Shown here piece after piece: positions 1-9,384 of a stretch of 64,000 nucleotides of DNA. The notes below the pieces were generated by a model. It did not search any database. It was not told the DNA's origin and was given only the letters and a program-made list of their open reading frames with translations. Source of the DNA: Xanthomonas cannabis pv. cannabis (GTDB lineage Bacteria > Pseudomonadota > Gammaproteobacteria > Xanthomonadales > Xanthomonadaceae). Location: contig NZ_JSZE01000002.1 in the NCBI RefSeq assembly GCF_000802365.1, positions 1 through 64,000 on the forward strand, in the 5' to 3' direction. Within the stretch, counting starts at the first letter, position 1; the number at the start of each line of letters is the position of its first letter. Both the position numbers and the translations under genes were made by a program.

Positions 1-2
1 AG

Positions 3-1067
3 CTCGACATGGAGTTCGCCTTCGTGCGCGAACGCGACGTGCAGGATTTCGTCGAGGACATGATCCGCGCCATCTTCAAGGAAGTGGTGGACGTCGAGCT
101 GGCGGCGCAGTTCCCGCGCATGACCTGGGCCGAGGCGATGCGCCGCTATGGCTCGGACAAACCGGACCTGCGCATCGATCTGGAATTGGTCGATGTGGCC
201 GAGCTGGTCAAGTCCAGCGAATTCCCGGTGTTCACCGCCGCCGCCAACGATGCCGACGGCCGCGTTGCCGCGTTGCGCATCCCCGGTGGCGCCACGCTGT
301 CGCGCAAGCAGATCGACGAATATGCCGCGCATGCCGCCAAGTACGGCGCCAAGGGCCTGGCCTACATCAAGCTTTCGGAGACCGGCGAGGTCAGCTCGCC
401 GATCGCCAAGTTCTTTTCCGAAGACGCGTTTGCCGCGCTGCTCAAGCACGTCGGCGCCGGTAATGGCGACATCGTGTTCTTCGGTGCCGGCGGCTACAAC
501 ACCGTGTCCGATTTCATGGGCGCGTTGCGCCTGAAGGCCGGCAAGGAGTTCAACCTGGTCGCCGATGGCTGGGCGCCGCTGTGGGTCACCGATTTCCCGA
601 TGTTCGAATGGGACGACGAGGCGCAGCGTTACGTCGCCTTGCATCACCCCTTCACCGCACCGGCGGTGGACGATATCGCCGACCTGCGCGCCAATGCCCG
701 CACCGCGGTGTCGCGTGGCTACGACATGGTGCTCAACGGCAATGAAATCGGCGGCGGCTCGATCCGTATCCATCGCCCGGACATGCAGAGCGCAGTGTTC
801 GAGCTGCTCGGCATCGGCGCCGAAGAAGCGCGCGCCAAGTTCGGCTTCCTGCTGGATGCCCTGAACTACGGCGCACCGCCGCACGGCGGCATCGCCTTCG
901 GTATCGATCGCATCGCTGCGCTGATGGCCGGCACCGAATCCATCCGCGACGTGATCCCGTTCCCCAAGACCACCGGCGCACAGGACCTGATGACCGACGC
1001 CCCGTCGCCGATCGCCGCCGAACAGCTGGCCGAGGTGCACGTGCAGGTGCGCCCCAAGCAGGCCTGA
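3..1067 (+). CDS. aspS: Aspartyl-tRNA synthetase, C-terminal part (5' end outside window)
   Basis: Charges tRNA-Asp with aspartate in the cytoplasm. The window opens inside the class II catalytic core, just after motif 2 ([16 protein letters not shown]), and about 354 residues remain of a usual ~590. The bacterial GAD insertion domain follows ([16 protein letters not shown]). The core then resumes with [15 protein letters not shown] and class II motif 3, [15 protein letters not shown], near the C-terminus. The frame is open from the first bases, so the start and the N-terminal anticodon-binding OB fold lie upstream. Bacterial-type AspRS is certain from these motifs; discriminating versus non-discriminating type cannot be judged from this part. 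Confidence 0.97.
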   Translation, partial: LDMEFAFVRERDVQDFVEDMIRAIFKEVVDVELAAQFPRMTWAEAMRRYGSDKPDLRIDLELVDVAELVKSSEFPVFTAAANDADGRVAALRIPGGATLSRKQIDEYAAHAAKYGAKGLAYIKLSETGEVSSPIAKFFSEDAFAALLKHVGAGNGDIVFFGAGGYNTVSDFMGALRLKAGKEFNLVADGWAPLWVTDFPMFEWDDEAQRYVALHHPFTAPAVDDIADLRANARTAVSRGYDMVLNGNEIGGGSIRIHRPDMQSAVFELLGIGAEEARAKFGFLLDALNYGAPPHGGIAFGIDRIAALMAGTESIRDVIPFPKTTGAQDLMTDAPSPIAAEQLAEVHVQVRPKQA

Positions 1068-1184
1068 CCCGCGTGCAAGCACGGCCCCGCCCCGCGCGTG
1101 GCCGTGTTGCCCTGCCAGGCGCCAACGACCTTGGCGAAGTAGTGGCGACCCATCCGTGCGCCGCGCTCAAGCGCCGCATCTGCC

Positions 1185-1198
1185 GATTCCCGATTCCC
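1185..1198. repeat. Two GATTCCC heptads between aspS and the GNAT gene
   Basis: Two perfect GATTCCC units lie in 7-bp phase, followed by further C residues. They belong to the heptad family that brackets several gene junctions in this window, but no matching inverted arm is visible near the aspS stop. Seen directly; function unknown. Confidence 0.6.
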
Positions 1199-1262
1199 CC
1201 ACTTGCAGCGGCGCCGCCGCATGCGAGAAGCTGCCACGTCCCATCCGGTACGAGAGGCCCGC

Positions 1263-1790
1263 ATGACCCGCATTCGCCGCGCCACACCGGACGATGCCGA
1301 AGCGCTGTCGCTGTTGGCCGCACAGACCTTTACCGAAACCTTCGGGCATCTGTATCCAGAAGACGACCTGCGTGGTTTTCTCGAAGAAACGTATGCGGTC
1401 GAGCGCGCGCGCATCGTGCTGGCGCATCCGGACTACGCGATCTGGTTGCTGGAGATGGACAACCTGTTGGTTGGCCATGCCGCCGCCGGCCCCTGCGGGC
1501 TTCCGCATGACGACGTGCGCCCAGGCGATGGAGAGCTCAAGCGGCTGTATCTGCTGAAGGACTACCAGAACAGCGGTTGGGGCAGCCGGCTGTTCGAAAC
1601 CGCACTGGAGTGGCTGGAGCGCGACGGCCCGCGCACCCTGTGGATCGGCGTGTGGTCAGAGAACTTCGGCGCGCAGCGTTTCTATGCGCGCTACGGTTTC
1701 GAAAAAGTGGGGGAGTACGATTTTCCGGTTGGCAAAGTTGTGGATCGCGAATACATCCTGCGTCGCAGGCCGCTGGTTGCAGCCGATTGA
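1263..1790 (+). CDS. GNAT family N-acetyltransferase
   Basis: Predicted acetyl-CoA-dependent acyltransferase of 175 residues, cytoplasmic; the substrate cannot be told from sequence. The opening MTRIRRATPDDAEAL is the usual first strand and helix of the GNAT fold. The acetyl-CoA pyrophosphate loop is Q102-N-S-G-W-G107 (Q-x-x-G-x-G), and the C-terminal half carries the typical FYARYGFEKVGEYDF segment. The ATG at 1263 is preferred over the longer upstream reading because homology begins there and a purine-rich GAGAGG lies just upstream. It stands alone behind aspS with a ~200-bp gap. Confidence 0.85.
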   Translation: MTRIRRATPDDAEALSLLAAQTFTETFGHLYPEDDLRGFLEETYAVERARIVLAHPDYAIWLLEMDNLLVGHAAAGPCGLPHDDVRPGDGELKRLYLLKDYQNSGWGSRLFETALEWLERDGPRTLWIGVWSENFGAQRFYARYGFEKVGEYDFPVGKVVDREYILRRRPLVAAD

Positions 1791-1853
1791 CGGCATGCCG
1801 GCACCGTCCGCACTTGCCCGGCGATTGCGTGCCACCTGCAGGCAATCGCGCTG

Positions 1854-2531
1854 ATGCCCGGCGCGGCCGCTGCATTTCCAGGTGCAGCCAGGCGCGCCTC
1901 GCGCAAGCCGGCGACCACCGCCACCGCCGACGTGCTGCTGGTCCACGGCATCTGGAACACCGCGCACTGGCTGCTGCCGCTGGCCCGGCGGCTGCGGGGC
2001 GAGGGACTGGCGCCTGCAGTGTTCGGCTATGCCAGCGTGTTCGGCGGTCCGGCGCAGGCAGTGCCGCAATTGATCGCAAGGCTGCGCGCCAGCCGTGCAC
2101 AACTGTTGATCTGCCATAGCCTCGGCGGCCTGGTGGCCCTGCAGGCGTTGCAGGACGCGCCCGATCTGCCGGTGCGTCGAGTGGTCTGTCTTGGCTCGCC
2201 GCTGCGCGGCAGTGCCGCCGCGCGCAGCCTGGCCCGGCATGGCTGCGTATGGGCCATGGGCCGCAGCGCCGCGCTGTTGCAGCACGGTTTTAGCCGTTGG
2301 GACGGGCCGGCCGAGATCGGCCAGGTGGCCGGCTGCGTGCCACGCGGCGTCGGCCGCTGGCTGGCGCCACTGGACGCCGGCTCCGACGGCACCGTTGCGC
2401 TGGCCGAAACCCGCCTGCCCGGCCTGCGCGACCATTGCGTGGTGCAGGCCAGTCACAGCGGCTTGTTGCGCTCACCCGAGGCGGCCCGGCAAGCCCTGGC
2501 CTTCCTGCGCAACGGCCACTTTGCGGCTTGA
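1854..2531 (+). CDS. Small alpha/beta hydrolase (lipase/RBBP9-like)
   Basis: A 225-residue serine hydrolase-like protein; the substrate is unknown. The oxyanion-side strand reads VLLVHGIWNTAHW. The nucleophile elbow is C87-H-S89-L-G91, so cysteine replaces the first glycine of the usual G-x-S-x-G. The remaining triad candidates are Asp178 (GSDGTVAL) and His201 (QASHSGLL), both in the expected order and spacing. There is no lid domain and no clear signal peptide, although the first 25 residues are alanine- and arginine-rich, so the true start could be slightly downstream. It follows the acetyltransferase by 63 bp and may be co-transcribed with it. Confidence 0.8.
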   Translation: MPGAAAAFPGAARRASRKPATTATADVLLVHGIWNTAHWLLPLARRLRGEGLAPAVFGYASVFGGPAQAVPQLIARLRASRAQLLICHSLGGLVALQALQDAPDLPVRRVVCLGSPLRGSAAARSLARHGCVWAMGRSAALLQHGFSRWDGPAEIGQVAGCVPRGVGRWLAPLDAGSDGTVALAETRLPGLRDHCVVQASHSGLLRSPEAARQALAFLRNGHFAA

Positions 2532-2620
2532 ACATCCGCTGGCGCATGTCGGCGCCCCGGTGCGGGCGGGCAATCAGGTAAAATCCGCGCCCTGTCATCC
2601 AAGCCAGTCTGGAACCACCC

Positions 2621-3349
2621 ATGGGTAGAGGCCCCTCGATCGAAGGCCGCAAGAACGCCTCCGACGCCAAACGCGGCAAGATGTTCACCAAGATCATCCG
2701 CGAGATCAGCGTGGCCGCCCGCGCCGGCGGCGGCGATCCTTCCAATAATCCGCGTCTGCGCACCGCCATGGACAAAGGGTTGTCGGCGAACATGTCCAAG
2801 GACGTGATCGAGCGCGCCATCAAGAAGTCCACCGGCGAGCTGGAAGGGGTGGAGTACGAAGAAGTGCGCTACGAGGGCTATGCGCCCGGCGGCGTGGCGG
2901 TGATCGTGGACTGCCTGACCGACAACCGCGTGCGCACCGTGGCCGACGTGCGCCACGCCTTCAGCAAGTGCGGCGGCAACATGGGCACCGATGGCTCGGT
3001 GGCCTTCATGTTCAAGCGCCTGGGCGTGCTGAGCTTTGCCGCCGGCGCCGACGAGGACACCCTCACCGATGCCGCCATCGAGGCCGGCGCCGACGACGTG
3101 GTGGTGTACCCGGAAGACGGCGCCATCGACGTGCTGACCGCCCCGGACGCCTTTGCCCAGGTCAAGGACGCCCTGGTCGCTGCCGGGCTGGAACCGGCGC
3201 ATGCCGAAATCACCTTCCGCGCCGACAACGACATCGCCGTGGACGGCGACACCGCCGTGCAGGTGCGCAAGCTGCTCGACATGCTCGAAGACCTGGACGA
3301 CGTCCAGGACGTGTATTCGAACGTCGATCAAGCGGCGCTTGGCGCCTGA
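2621..3349 (+). CDS. yebC: YebC/PmpR family protein (TACO1-type)
   Basis: A 242-residue member of the YebC family, described both as DNA-binding regulators (PmpR) and as translation factors that help ribosomes through proline stretches. The diagnostic N-terminus [13 protein letters not shown], the helix [14 protein letters not shown] and the segment [19 protein letters not shown] are all present, as is the Gly/Asp-rich middle ([16 protein letters not shown]). Length matches the family. It sits directly upstream of ruvC, the order found in many proteobacteria (yebC-ruvC-ruvA-ruvB). Its stop is followed after 6 bp by the left arm of an inverted heptad repeat. Confidence 0.95.
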   Translation: MGRGPSIEGRKNASDAKRGKMFTKIIREISVAARAGGGDPSNNPRLRTAMDKGLSANMSKDVIERAIKKSTGELEGVEYEEVRYEGYAPGGVAVIVDCLTDNRVRTVADVRHAFSKCGGNMGTDGSVAFMFKRLGVLSFAAGADEDTLTDAAIEAGADDVVVYPEDGAIDVLTAPDAFAQVKDALVAAGLEPAHAEITFRADNDIAVDGDTAVQVRKLLDMLEDLDDVQDVYSNVDQAALGA

Positions 3350-3355
3350 GGCGCC

Positions 3356-3470
3356 GGGAATCGGGAATGGAGAATCGGGAATCGAAACAGCAGCATCCTG
3401 CATCGCTCGGCAATGTCGAGCACGCCAGTAGGCCGCTTTACCCATTCCCGATTCCCGACTCCCAATTCCC
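3356..3470. repeat. Inverted heptad-repeat pair bracketing the yebC/ruvC spacer
   Basis: The left arm at 3356-3383 is four phased heptads (GGGAATC, GGGAATG, GAGAATC, GGGAATC). The right arm at 3443-3470 is four heptads on the opposite strand (CATTCCC, GATTCCC, GACTCCC, AATTCCC). Pairing the arms gives about 23 matches in 28 positions around a 59-nt loop. The left arm begins 6 bp after the yebC stop and the right arm ends 9 bp before the ruvC ATG, so the element fills the spacer. Inside the right arm the complement reads GTAAAGCGGCC. Confidence 0.8.
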
Positions 3471-3479
3471 GGCCGCTCA

Positions 3480-4004
3480 ATGACCCGCATCCTGGGCATC
3501 GATCCCGGCTCGCAGCGCACCGGCATCGGCATCATCGATATCGACGAGGGCGGGCGCAGCCGACATGTCTACCACGCCCCGCTGGTGTTGCTGGGCGAGG
3601 GCGACTTTGCGCAGCGGCTCAAGCGCCTGCTGCACGGGCTGGGTGAGCTGATCGAGACCTACCGGCCGGACGAGGTAGCGATCGAGAAGGTGTTCATGGG
3701 CAAGAGCGCCGATTCGGCGCTCAAGCTTGGCCATGCACGTGGCGCGGCGATCTGCGCGGTCGTCATGCGCGACCTGCCGGTGCACGAGTACGCTGCCACC
3801 GAAATCAAGCTGGCGCTGGTCGGCAAGGGCGGTGCGGACAAGGTGCAGGTGCAGCACATGGTCGGCATCATGCTCAACCTGAAAGGCAAGCTGCAGCCCG
3901 ACGCTGCCGACGCACTGGCGGTCGCCATCACTCACGCCCACGTCCGCGCCACCGCGCAACGTCTGGGCGTCAATACGCAACAGGCCTGGAGCCGCAAGAA
4001 ATGA
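3480..4004 (+). CDS. ruvC: Crossover junction endodeoxyribonuclease RuvC
   Basis: Dimeric nuclease that resolves Holliday junctions after RuvAB branch migration. The 174 residues match the family length. The four acidic metal-binding residues are visible: Asp8 in [10 protein letters not shown], Glu69 in VAIEKVFMG, and Asp141/Asp144 in [14 protein letters not shown]. The ATG at 3480 gives the canonical start [11 protein letters not shown]. It lies between yebC and ruvA. Its TGA stop overlaps the first heptad of the next repeat pair, and no clear Shine-Dalgarno sequence fits between the upstream repeat arm and the ATG. Confidence 0.97.
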   Translation: MTRILGIDPGSQRTGIGIIDIDEGGRSRHVYHAPLVLLGEGDFAQRLKRLLHGLGELIETYRPDEVAIEKVFMGKSADSALKLGHARGAAICAVVMRDLPVHEYAATEIKLALVGKGGADKVQVQHMVGIMLNLKGKLQPDAADALAVAITHAHVRATAQRLGVNTQQAWSRKK

Positions 4005-4139
4005 GAATCGGGATTCGGGAGTCGGGATTGGGGATTCGCAAAAGCGGGTCCGCCTGTGCTGAGCTGATCGGGCTGTACGCGGCAGTCCGTAACGGCCGCG
4101 CGGGAAATAACCAATCCCCAATCCCGAATGCCCAATCCC
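4003..4139. repeat. Inverted heptad-repeat pair bracketing the ruvC/ruvA spacer
   Basis: The left arm at 4003-4037 is five phased heptads (GAGAATC, GGGATTC, GGGAGTC, GGGATTG, GGGATTC). The right arm at 4112-4139 is four heptads on the other strand (CAATCCC, CAATCCC, GAATGCC, CAATCCC). The arms are mutually complementary around a 74-nt loop whose first bases are GCAAAAGCGGG. The left arm starts inside the ruvC stop codon and the right arm ends 22 bp before the ruvA ATG. Confidence 0.8.
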
Positions 4140-4161
4140 GGCACCGCCCCGGCGGTGCCCA

Positions 4162-4746
4162 ATGATCGGCCGTCTGCGCGGGATCCTGGCCTACAAGCAG
4201 CCACCGTGGCTGGTGATCGACGTGGGCGGGGTGGGCTACGAGCTGGAGGCGCCGATGAGCACCTTCTATGACCTGCCCGACGTCGGTCGCGACGTCATCC
4301 TGTTTACCCATTACGCGCAGAAGGAAGACAGCGTGGCGCTGTACGGCTTCCTGCGCGAAGGCGAGCGGCGGCTGTTCCGCGACGTGCAGAAGGTCACCGG
4401 CATCGGCGCCAAGATCGCGCTGGCAGTGCTGTCCGGAGTCAGCGTGGACGAGTTCGCCCGCCTGATCACCAGCGGCGACATCACCGCGCTCACGCGCATC
4501 CCCGGCATCGGCAAGAAGACAGCCGAGCGCATGGTGGTGGAGCTGCGCGACCGCGCGGCCGACTTCAGCAGCGGTGCGCCGATCACCGGCCAGCTCGGCC
4601 CGGATGCGGTGTCCGAAGCCACGGTGGCCTTGCAGCAGCTGGGTTACAAGCCGGCCGAGGCCACACGCATGGCACGCGAGGCCGGGGCGGAAGGCGACGA
4701 CGTCGCCATGGTCATTCGCAAGGCTCTGCAGGCCGCGCTGCGTTAA
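4162..4746 (+). CDS. ruvA: Holliday junction branch migration protein RuvA
   Basis: Tetrameric DNA-binding subunit that grips the four-way junction and loads RuvB. It has 194 residues, the usual length. Domain I is an OB fold opening [16 protein letters not shown]. Two helix-hairpin-helix motifs follow ([15 protein letters not shown] and [16 protein letters not shown]), and the C-terminal RuvB-contacting helices end [12 protein letters not shown]. It lies downstream of ruvC; the usual partner ruvB comes only after the intervening kup gene. Confidence 0.97.
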   Translation: MIGRLRGILAYKQPPWLVIDVGGVGYELEAPMSTFYDLPDVGRDVILFTHYAQKEDSVALYGFLREGERRLFRDVQKVTGIGAKIALAVLSGVSVDEFARLITSGDITALTRIPGIGKKTAERMVVELRDRAADFSSGAPITGQLGPDAVSEATVALQQLGYKPAEATRMAREAGAEGDDVAMVIRKALQAALR

Positions 4747-4799
4747 GCAGCCTCGACCTTTCCCATTCTTCACGCCCTTCGGCGATACCCTGCCAACCC

Positions 4800-6707
4800 A
4801 TGTCACAGACCTCCACCCCTGCAGCGGGCCACGGCCACGCGCCCGCCAACAGCCATATGGCCTTGGTCATCGGCGCCATCGGCGTCGTGTTCGGCGATAT
4901 CGGTACCAGCCCGCTGTACACCCTGAAAGAGGCGTTTTCGCCGCACTACGGGCTGAGCAGCGACCACGACACGGTGCTGGGGGTGCTGTCGCTGGCGTTC
5001 TGGGCACTGATGATTACGGTGACGCTCAAGTACGTCACCATCATCATGCGCGCCGACAACGAGGGCGAGGGCGGCATCATGGCGTTGATGGCGCTGACCC
5101 AGCGCACCCTCAAGCAGGGGTCGCGTTCGGCGTATGTGGTGGGCATCCTCGGCATCTTCGGCGCCTCGCTGTTCTTCGGTGACGGCGTGATCACCCCGGC
5201 CATCTCGGTGATGGGCGCGGTGGAAGGCCTGGAAATCGCCGCGCCCAGCCTGCATCCCTTCATCGTGCCGATCACCGTGGTGGTGCTGCTGATCGTGTTC
5301 ATGGTGCAGCGTTTCGGCACAGAGACCGTGGGCAAGGTGTTCGGCCCGATCACCTGCCTGTGGTTCCTGTCGCTGGGCGCGATCGGCGCCTGGAACATCG
5401 TCGATGCACCGGAGGTGATGAAGGCCTTCAATCCGTGGTGGGCGATCCGCTTCTTCATCGAGCACGGCTGGCACGGGGTGTTCATCCTCGGCGCGGTGGT
5501 GCTGGCGGTGACCGGCGGCGAGGCGCTGTACGCGGACATGGGGCACTTCGGCGCGAAGCCGATCCGCCACGGCTGGTATTTCTTCGTGCTGCCGATGCTG
5601 CTGCTCAATTACCTGGGCCAGGGCGCGCTGGTGCTCAATCACCCGTCCGCGCTGAAGAACCCGTTTTTTGAAGCGGTGCCTGGCTGGGCGTTGTACCCGA
5701 TGATCATCCTGGCCACGCTGGCGGCGGTGATCGCCTCGCAGGCGGTGATCACCGGCGCCTATTCGGTGGCCCGTCAGGCCATGCAGCTGGGCTACATCCC
5801 GCGCATGCTGATCAAGCACACCTCGCGCGACACCATCGGCCAGATCTACGTGCCCGGCATCAACTGGCTGCTGATGGTGATGGTGATCGCGCTGGTGCTG
5901 ATCTTCCGCAGCTCCACCAATCTGGCGGTGGCCTACGGCATCTCGGTGTCGATGACCATGCTGATCGACACCCTGCTGCTGGCCCTGGTCGCCCGCGCGC
6001 TATGGCCGCGCTGGCGCAACTGGGTGCTGCCGCTGTGCGTGGTGTTCTTCATCATCGAACTGGCCTTCGTGATCGCCAACGGCGCCAAGCTGCTGCAGGG
6101 TGCCTGGTTCCCGCTCGCGCTGGGCATCGTGGTGTTCACCCTGATGCGTACCTGGCGCCGCGGCCGCGCGCTGCTGCGCGAGGAAATCCGCAAGGACGGT
6201 ATCCGCATCGACAGCTTCCTGCCGGGCCTGATGCTGGCCCCGCCGGCGCGCGTGCCGGGCATGGCGGTGTTCCTGACTGCCGACCCGATGGTGGTGCCGC
6301 ATGCACTCATGCATAACCTCAAGCACAACAAGGTGCTGCACGAGCGCAACATCTTCCTCAACGTCGATACCTTGCCGATTCCGTATGCGCCGGTGGACAA
6401 GCGCCTGCAGATCGAATCGATCGGCGACGAGTTCTACCGCGTCTACGTGCGCTTCGGCTTCATGGAGACGCCAGACGTGCCGCTGGCATTGATGCGCTCC
6501 TGCGACCAGGGCGGCATCCATTTCGATCCGATGGACACCACCTTCTTCGCCAGCCGCGAGACCATCGTGGCCAGCGCCAACCGCGGCATGCCGATCTGGC
6601 GCGACAAGCTGTTCGCGCTGATGCATCGCAATGCCGCGCCGGCCACCGGTTTCTTCCGCATCCCGGGCAATCGCCTGGTGGAGCTCGGCGCGCAGGTGGA
6701 GATTTAA
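4800..6707 (+). CDS. kup: Potassium uptake protein Kup/Trk-type (KUP family)
   Basis: Low-affinity K+/H+ symporter of the inner membrane, 635 residues. The family signature [16 protein letters not shown] lies at residues 31-46 and is followed by about twelve hydrophobic segments. Further KUP hallmarks are [15 protein letters not shown], the segment [17 protein letters not shown], and a soluble C-terminal domain with [14 protein letters not shown]. It sits between ruvA (53 bp upstream) and ruvB (behind a heptad repeat), on the same strand, so it may share the ruv transcript. No link to recombination is known; the position looks like an insertion into an ancestral ruvAB pair. Confidence 0.96.
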   Translation: MSQTSTPAAGHGHAPANSHMALVIGAIGVVFGDIGTSPLYTLKEAFSPHYGLSSDHDTVLGVLSLAFWALMITVTLKYVTIIMRADNEGEGGIMALMALTQRTLKQGSRSAYVVGILGIFGASLFFGDGVITPAISVMGAVEGLEIAAPSLHPFIVPITVVVLLIVFMVQRFGTETVGKVFGPITCLWFLSLGAIGAWNIVDAPEVMKAFNPWWAIRFFIEHGWHGVFILGAVVLAVTGGEALYADMGHFGAKPIRHGWYFFVLPMLLLNYLGQGALVLNHPSALKNPFFEAVPGWALYPMIILATLAAVIASQAVITGAYSVARQAMQLGYIPRMLIKHTSRDTIGQIYVPGINWLLMVMVIALVLIFRSSTNLAVAYGISVSMTMLIDTLLLALVARALWPRWRNWVLPLCVVFFIIELAFVIANGAKLLQGAWFPLALGIVVFTLMRTWRRGRALLREEIRKDGIRIDSFLPGLMLAPPARVPGMAVFLTADPMVVPHALMHNLKHNKVLHERNIFLNVDTLPIPYAPVDKRLQIESIGDEFYRVYVRFGFMETPDVPLALMRSCDQGGIHFDPMDTTFFASRETIVASANRGMPIWRDKLFALMHRNAAPATGFFRIPGNRLVELGAQVEI

Positions 6708-6712
6708 ATGCC

Positions 6713-6861
6713 GGGACCCGGGACCCGGGGCCGGGGACCGGTAAAAGCGGGCTGCAGTCTTCTACAATTGCCGGATCATGATTTCTTTCCTGTCCTCCGC
6801 TGCCCCGCCCGCAATCGCACGCCATGCGCTTGCCGGGTCCCCGGTCCCCGGTCCCGGGTCC
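6713..6861. repeat. Inverted heptad-repeat pair bracketing the kup/ruvB spacer (GGGACC class)
   Basis: The left arm at 6713-6740 is four phased heptads (GGGACCC twice, GGGGCCG, GGGACCG). The right arm at 6834-6861 is four heptads in the opposite orientation (CGGGTCC, CCGGTCC twice, CGGGTCC). The loop is 93 nt and begins GTAAAAGCGGG, nearly the same tail as at the ruvC/ruvA element. The heptad class differs from the two upstream pairs, yet the arms match each other. The left arm starts 5 bp after the kup stop and the right arm ends 5 bp before the ruvB ATG. Confidence 0.8.
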
Positions 6862-6866
6862 CGCTG

Positions 6867-7904
<1,038 letters not shown>

Positions 7905-7956
7905 TGGCGCTCCGTTCGTCGCCAGCCGCGGCCGTCTCGACCAACAATCGGTGCCC

Positions 7957-8415
7957 ATGACCACCAATCCCGTCATCCCGAATCCCGAATCCCCGCCTGT
8001 ATTCAGTTGGCCGACACGCGTCTACTGGGAAGATACCGACGCCGGCGGGGTGGTCTACCACGCGCGCTACGTCGCCTTCCTGGAACGTGCGCGCACCGAG
8101 TGGATGCGCGCGGCCGGTTACGGGCAGGAACTGATGCGCCAGGACCACGGTCTGGTGTTTGCGGTCCGCTCGATGCAACTGGATTTCCTCAAGCCGGCCC
8201 GGCTCGACGACGCGCTGTCAGTGTCGGCGGTGTTGTTGAAATGCAGACGGGCCAGCCTGCAGTTTGCGCAGTCGGTCCGCCGCGAAGGCGAAGTGCTGCT
8301 GACGGCCGAGGTGCGGATTGCCGCACTCGCTGCCAGCGACTTCCGCCCGCGCGGCATGGACGATGCGGTATACGACGTGTTGAAAGCTCTAGAAACCACA
8401 GAATCCGATTACTGA
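7957..8415 (+). CDS. ybgC: Tol-Pal-associated acyl-CoA thioesterase YbgC
   Basis: Hotdog-fold thioesterase encoded at the head of tol-pal operons; it hydrolyses short acyl-CoA and has been linked to phospholipid metabolism. It has 152 residues from the ATG at 7957. The active-site strand and helix are VYWEDTDAGGVVYHARY, with Asp28 as the catalytic candidate, followed by FLERARTEWMRAAGY. Residues 4-13 (NPVIPNPESP) are encoded by heptad-repeat DNA, so the repeat has been absorbed into the coding N-terminus; no later start codon exists before the hotdog core. It ends 11 bp before tolQ. Confidence 0.92.
   Translation: MTTNPVIPNPESPPVFSWPTRVYWEDTDAGGVVYHARYVAFLERARTEWMRAAGYGQELMRQDHGLVFAVRSMQLDFLKPARLDDALSVSAVLLKCRRASLQFAQSVRREGEVLLTAEVRIAALAASDFRPRGMDDAVYDVLKALETTESDY
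7965..7993. repeat. Heptad repeat inside the ybgC N-terminus
   Basis: CAATCCC, one 8-bp variant, then two GAATCCC units lie just inside the ybgC reading frame. The orientation is that of a right arm; no left arm is seen after the ruvB stop. Confidence 0.6.
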
Positions 8416-8426
8416 GGAACGAACGG

Positions 8427-9206
8427 ATGTCGATTGCATTGCTCCTGGCCCTGCAGGACACGGTAGTGGAAGCACTACCGCAGGACGTCACCGCGGCCGC
8501 GGCGCAAACCGCCACGGCGGCGCACAACAGCAGCATCAACTACGTGGATCTGATCCTGCGGGCCAGTATCCCGGTGAAGATCATCGTGCTGTTGCTGTTG
8601 ATCGGCTCGTTCATCAGCTGGGTCATCATTTTTCGCAAGGCGCGCGCGTTCAAGCAGGCCAACCGCGAGGCCGATGAATTTGAAAACCGCTTCTGGTCCG
8701 GTGCCGACCTGGCCAAGCTGTACGCGTCGGCGACCGACCGCAACCGCACTGTCGGCGGCCTGGAATCGATGTTCGAGAGCGGCTTCCGCGAGTTCTCGCG
8801 GTTGCGCGACCGCCGCCGCCTGGACGCACGCGTGCAGCTGGAAGGCGCACAGCGCGCCATGCGTACCGCCTTCACCCGTGAGGTCGACCAGCTCGAGCGC
8901 AATCTCGAACTGCTGGCCAACATCGGTTCCACTGCGCCCTACGTCGGCCTGGTCGGCACCGTGTTCGGCATCATGGTGACCATGCACGACATGGTCAGCA
9001 GCGGCGAGCAGGCCGGTATCGCAGCGGTGGCACCGGGCATCTCCGAAGCCCTGTTCGCCACCGCCATCGGCCTGTTCGTGGCGATCCCGGCCGTGTGGGC
9101 CTACAACCGCTTCACCACGCGCGTGGAACGGCTGTCGGTGCGCTACGAGACCTTCGCCGACGAGTTCAGCTCCATCCTGCAGCGCCAGGCCGGCGCGGAC
9201 GAGTAA
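8427..9206 (+). CDS. tolQ: Tol-Pal system proton channel subunit TolQ
   Basis: Inner-membrane subunit of the TolQR stator, related to ExbB and MotA, which uses the proton motive force to energise TolA. It has 259 residues from the ATG at 8427, preceded by TGAGGAACGAACGG. Three membrane segments are clear: around residues 45-68 (PVKIIVLLLLIGSFISWVII), 165-190 (GLVGTVFGIMVTMH) and 205-225 (ALFATAIGLFVAIPAVWAYN). The GLVGTVFGI segment is the conserved pore-lining helix. It sits between ybgC and tolR; the 178-bp gap to tolR is unusually long for this operon. Confidence 0.95.
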   Translation: MSIALLLALQDTVVEALPQDVTAAAAQTATAAHNSSINYVDLILRASIPVKIIVLLLLIGSFISWVIIFRKARAFKQANREADEFENRFWSGADLAKLYASATDRNRTVGGLESMFESGFREFSRLRDRRRLDARVQLEGAQRAMRTAFTREVDQLERNLELLANIGSTAPYVGLVGTVFGIMVTMHDMVSSGEQAGIAAVAPGISEALFATAIGLFVAIPAVWAYNRFTTRVERLSVRYETFADEFSSILQRQAGADE

Positions 9207-9342
9207 TGCGCGCGCCTTGCAAGCCTGTGACGGTTCGCGCATCCGGCCATGGGCGCCGCGCCGCAGTGGGTGGAGCCCGCCGCGCGCAAGTCAGCCCACG
9301 GACGTGCGCATCGGCCTGCACTAGCGAGCCACTCGCGACAGA

Positions 9343-9360
9343 TCGCACATGCATGTGCGA
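9343..9360. promoter_or_regulatory. Perfect 18-bp palindrome between tolQ and tolR
   Basis: The sequence TCGCACATGCATGTGCGA is identical to its reverse complement and ends 24 bp upstream of the tolR ATG. There is no loop, so a protein-binding site is as likely as an RNA hairpin. It lies in a 178-bp non-coding gap in an operon where tolQ and tolR are normally almost contiguous. Confidence 0.55.
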
Positions 9361-9384
9361 GGGATTAATTAGGAACGTTTCGCG

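Noticed and set aside
733-1414. Long minus-strand open frames antisense to aspS and the acetyltransferase gene
   Set aside because: Arginine/alanine-rich composition without family resemblance; typical shadows in high-GC DNA.
6708-6866. In-frame upstream extension of ruvB by 53 codons
   Set aside because: It would translate the kup/ruvB repeat element; RuvB homology starts at the ATG at 6867.
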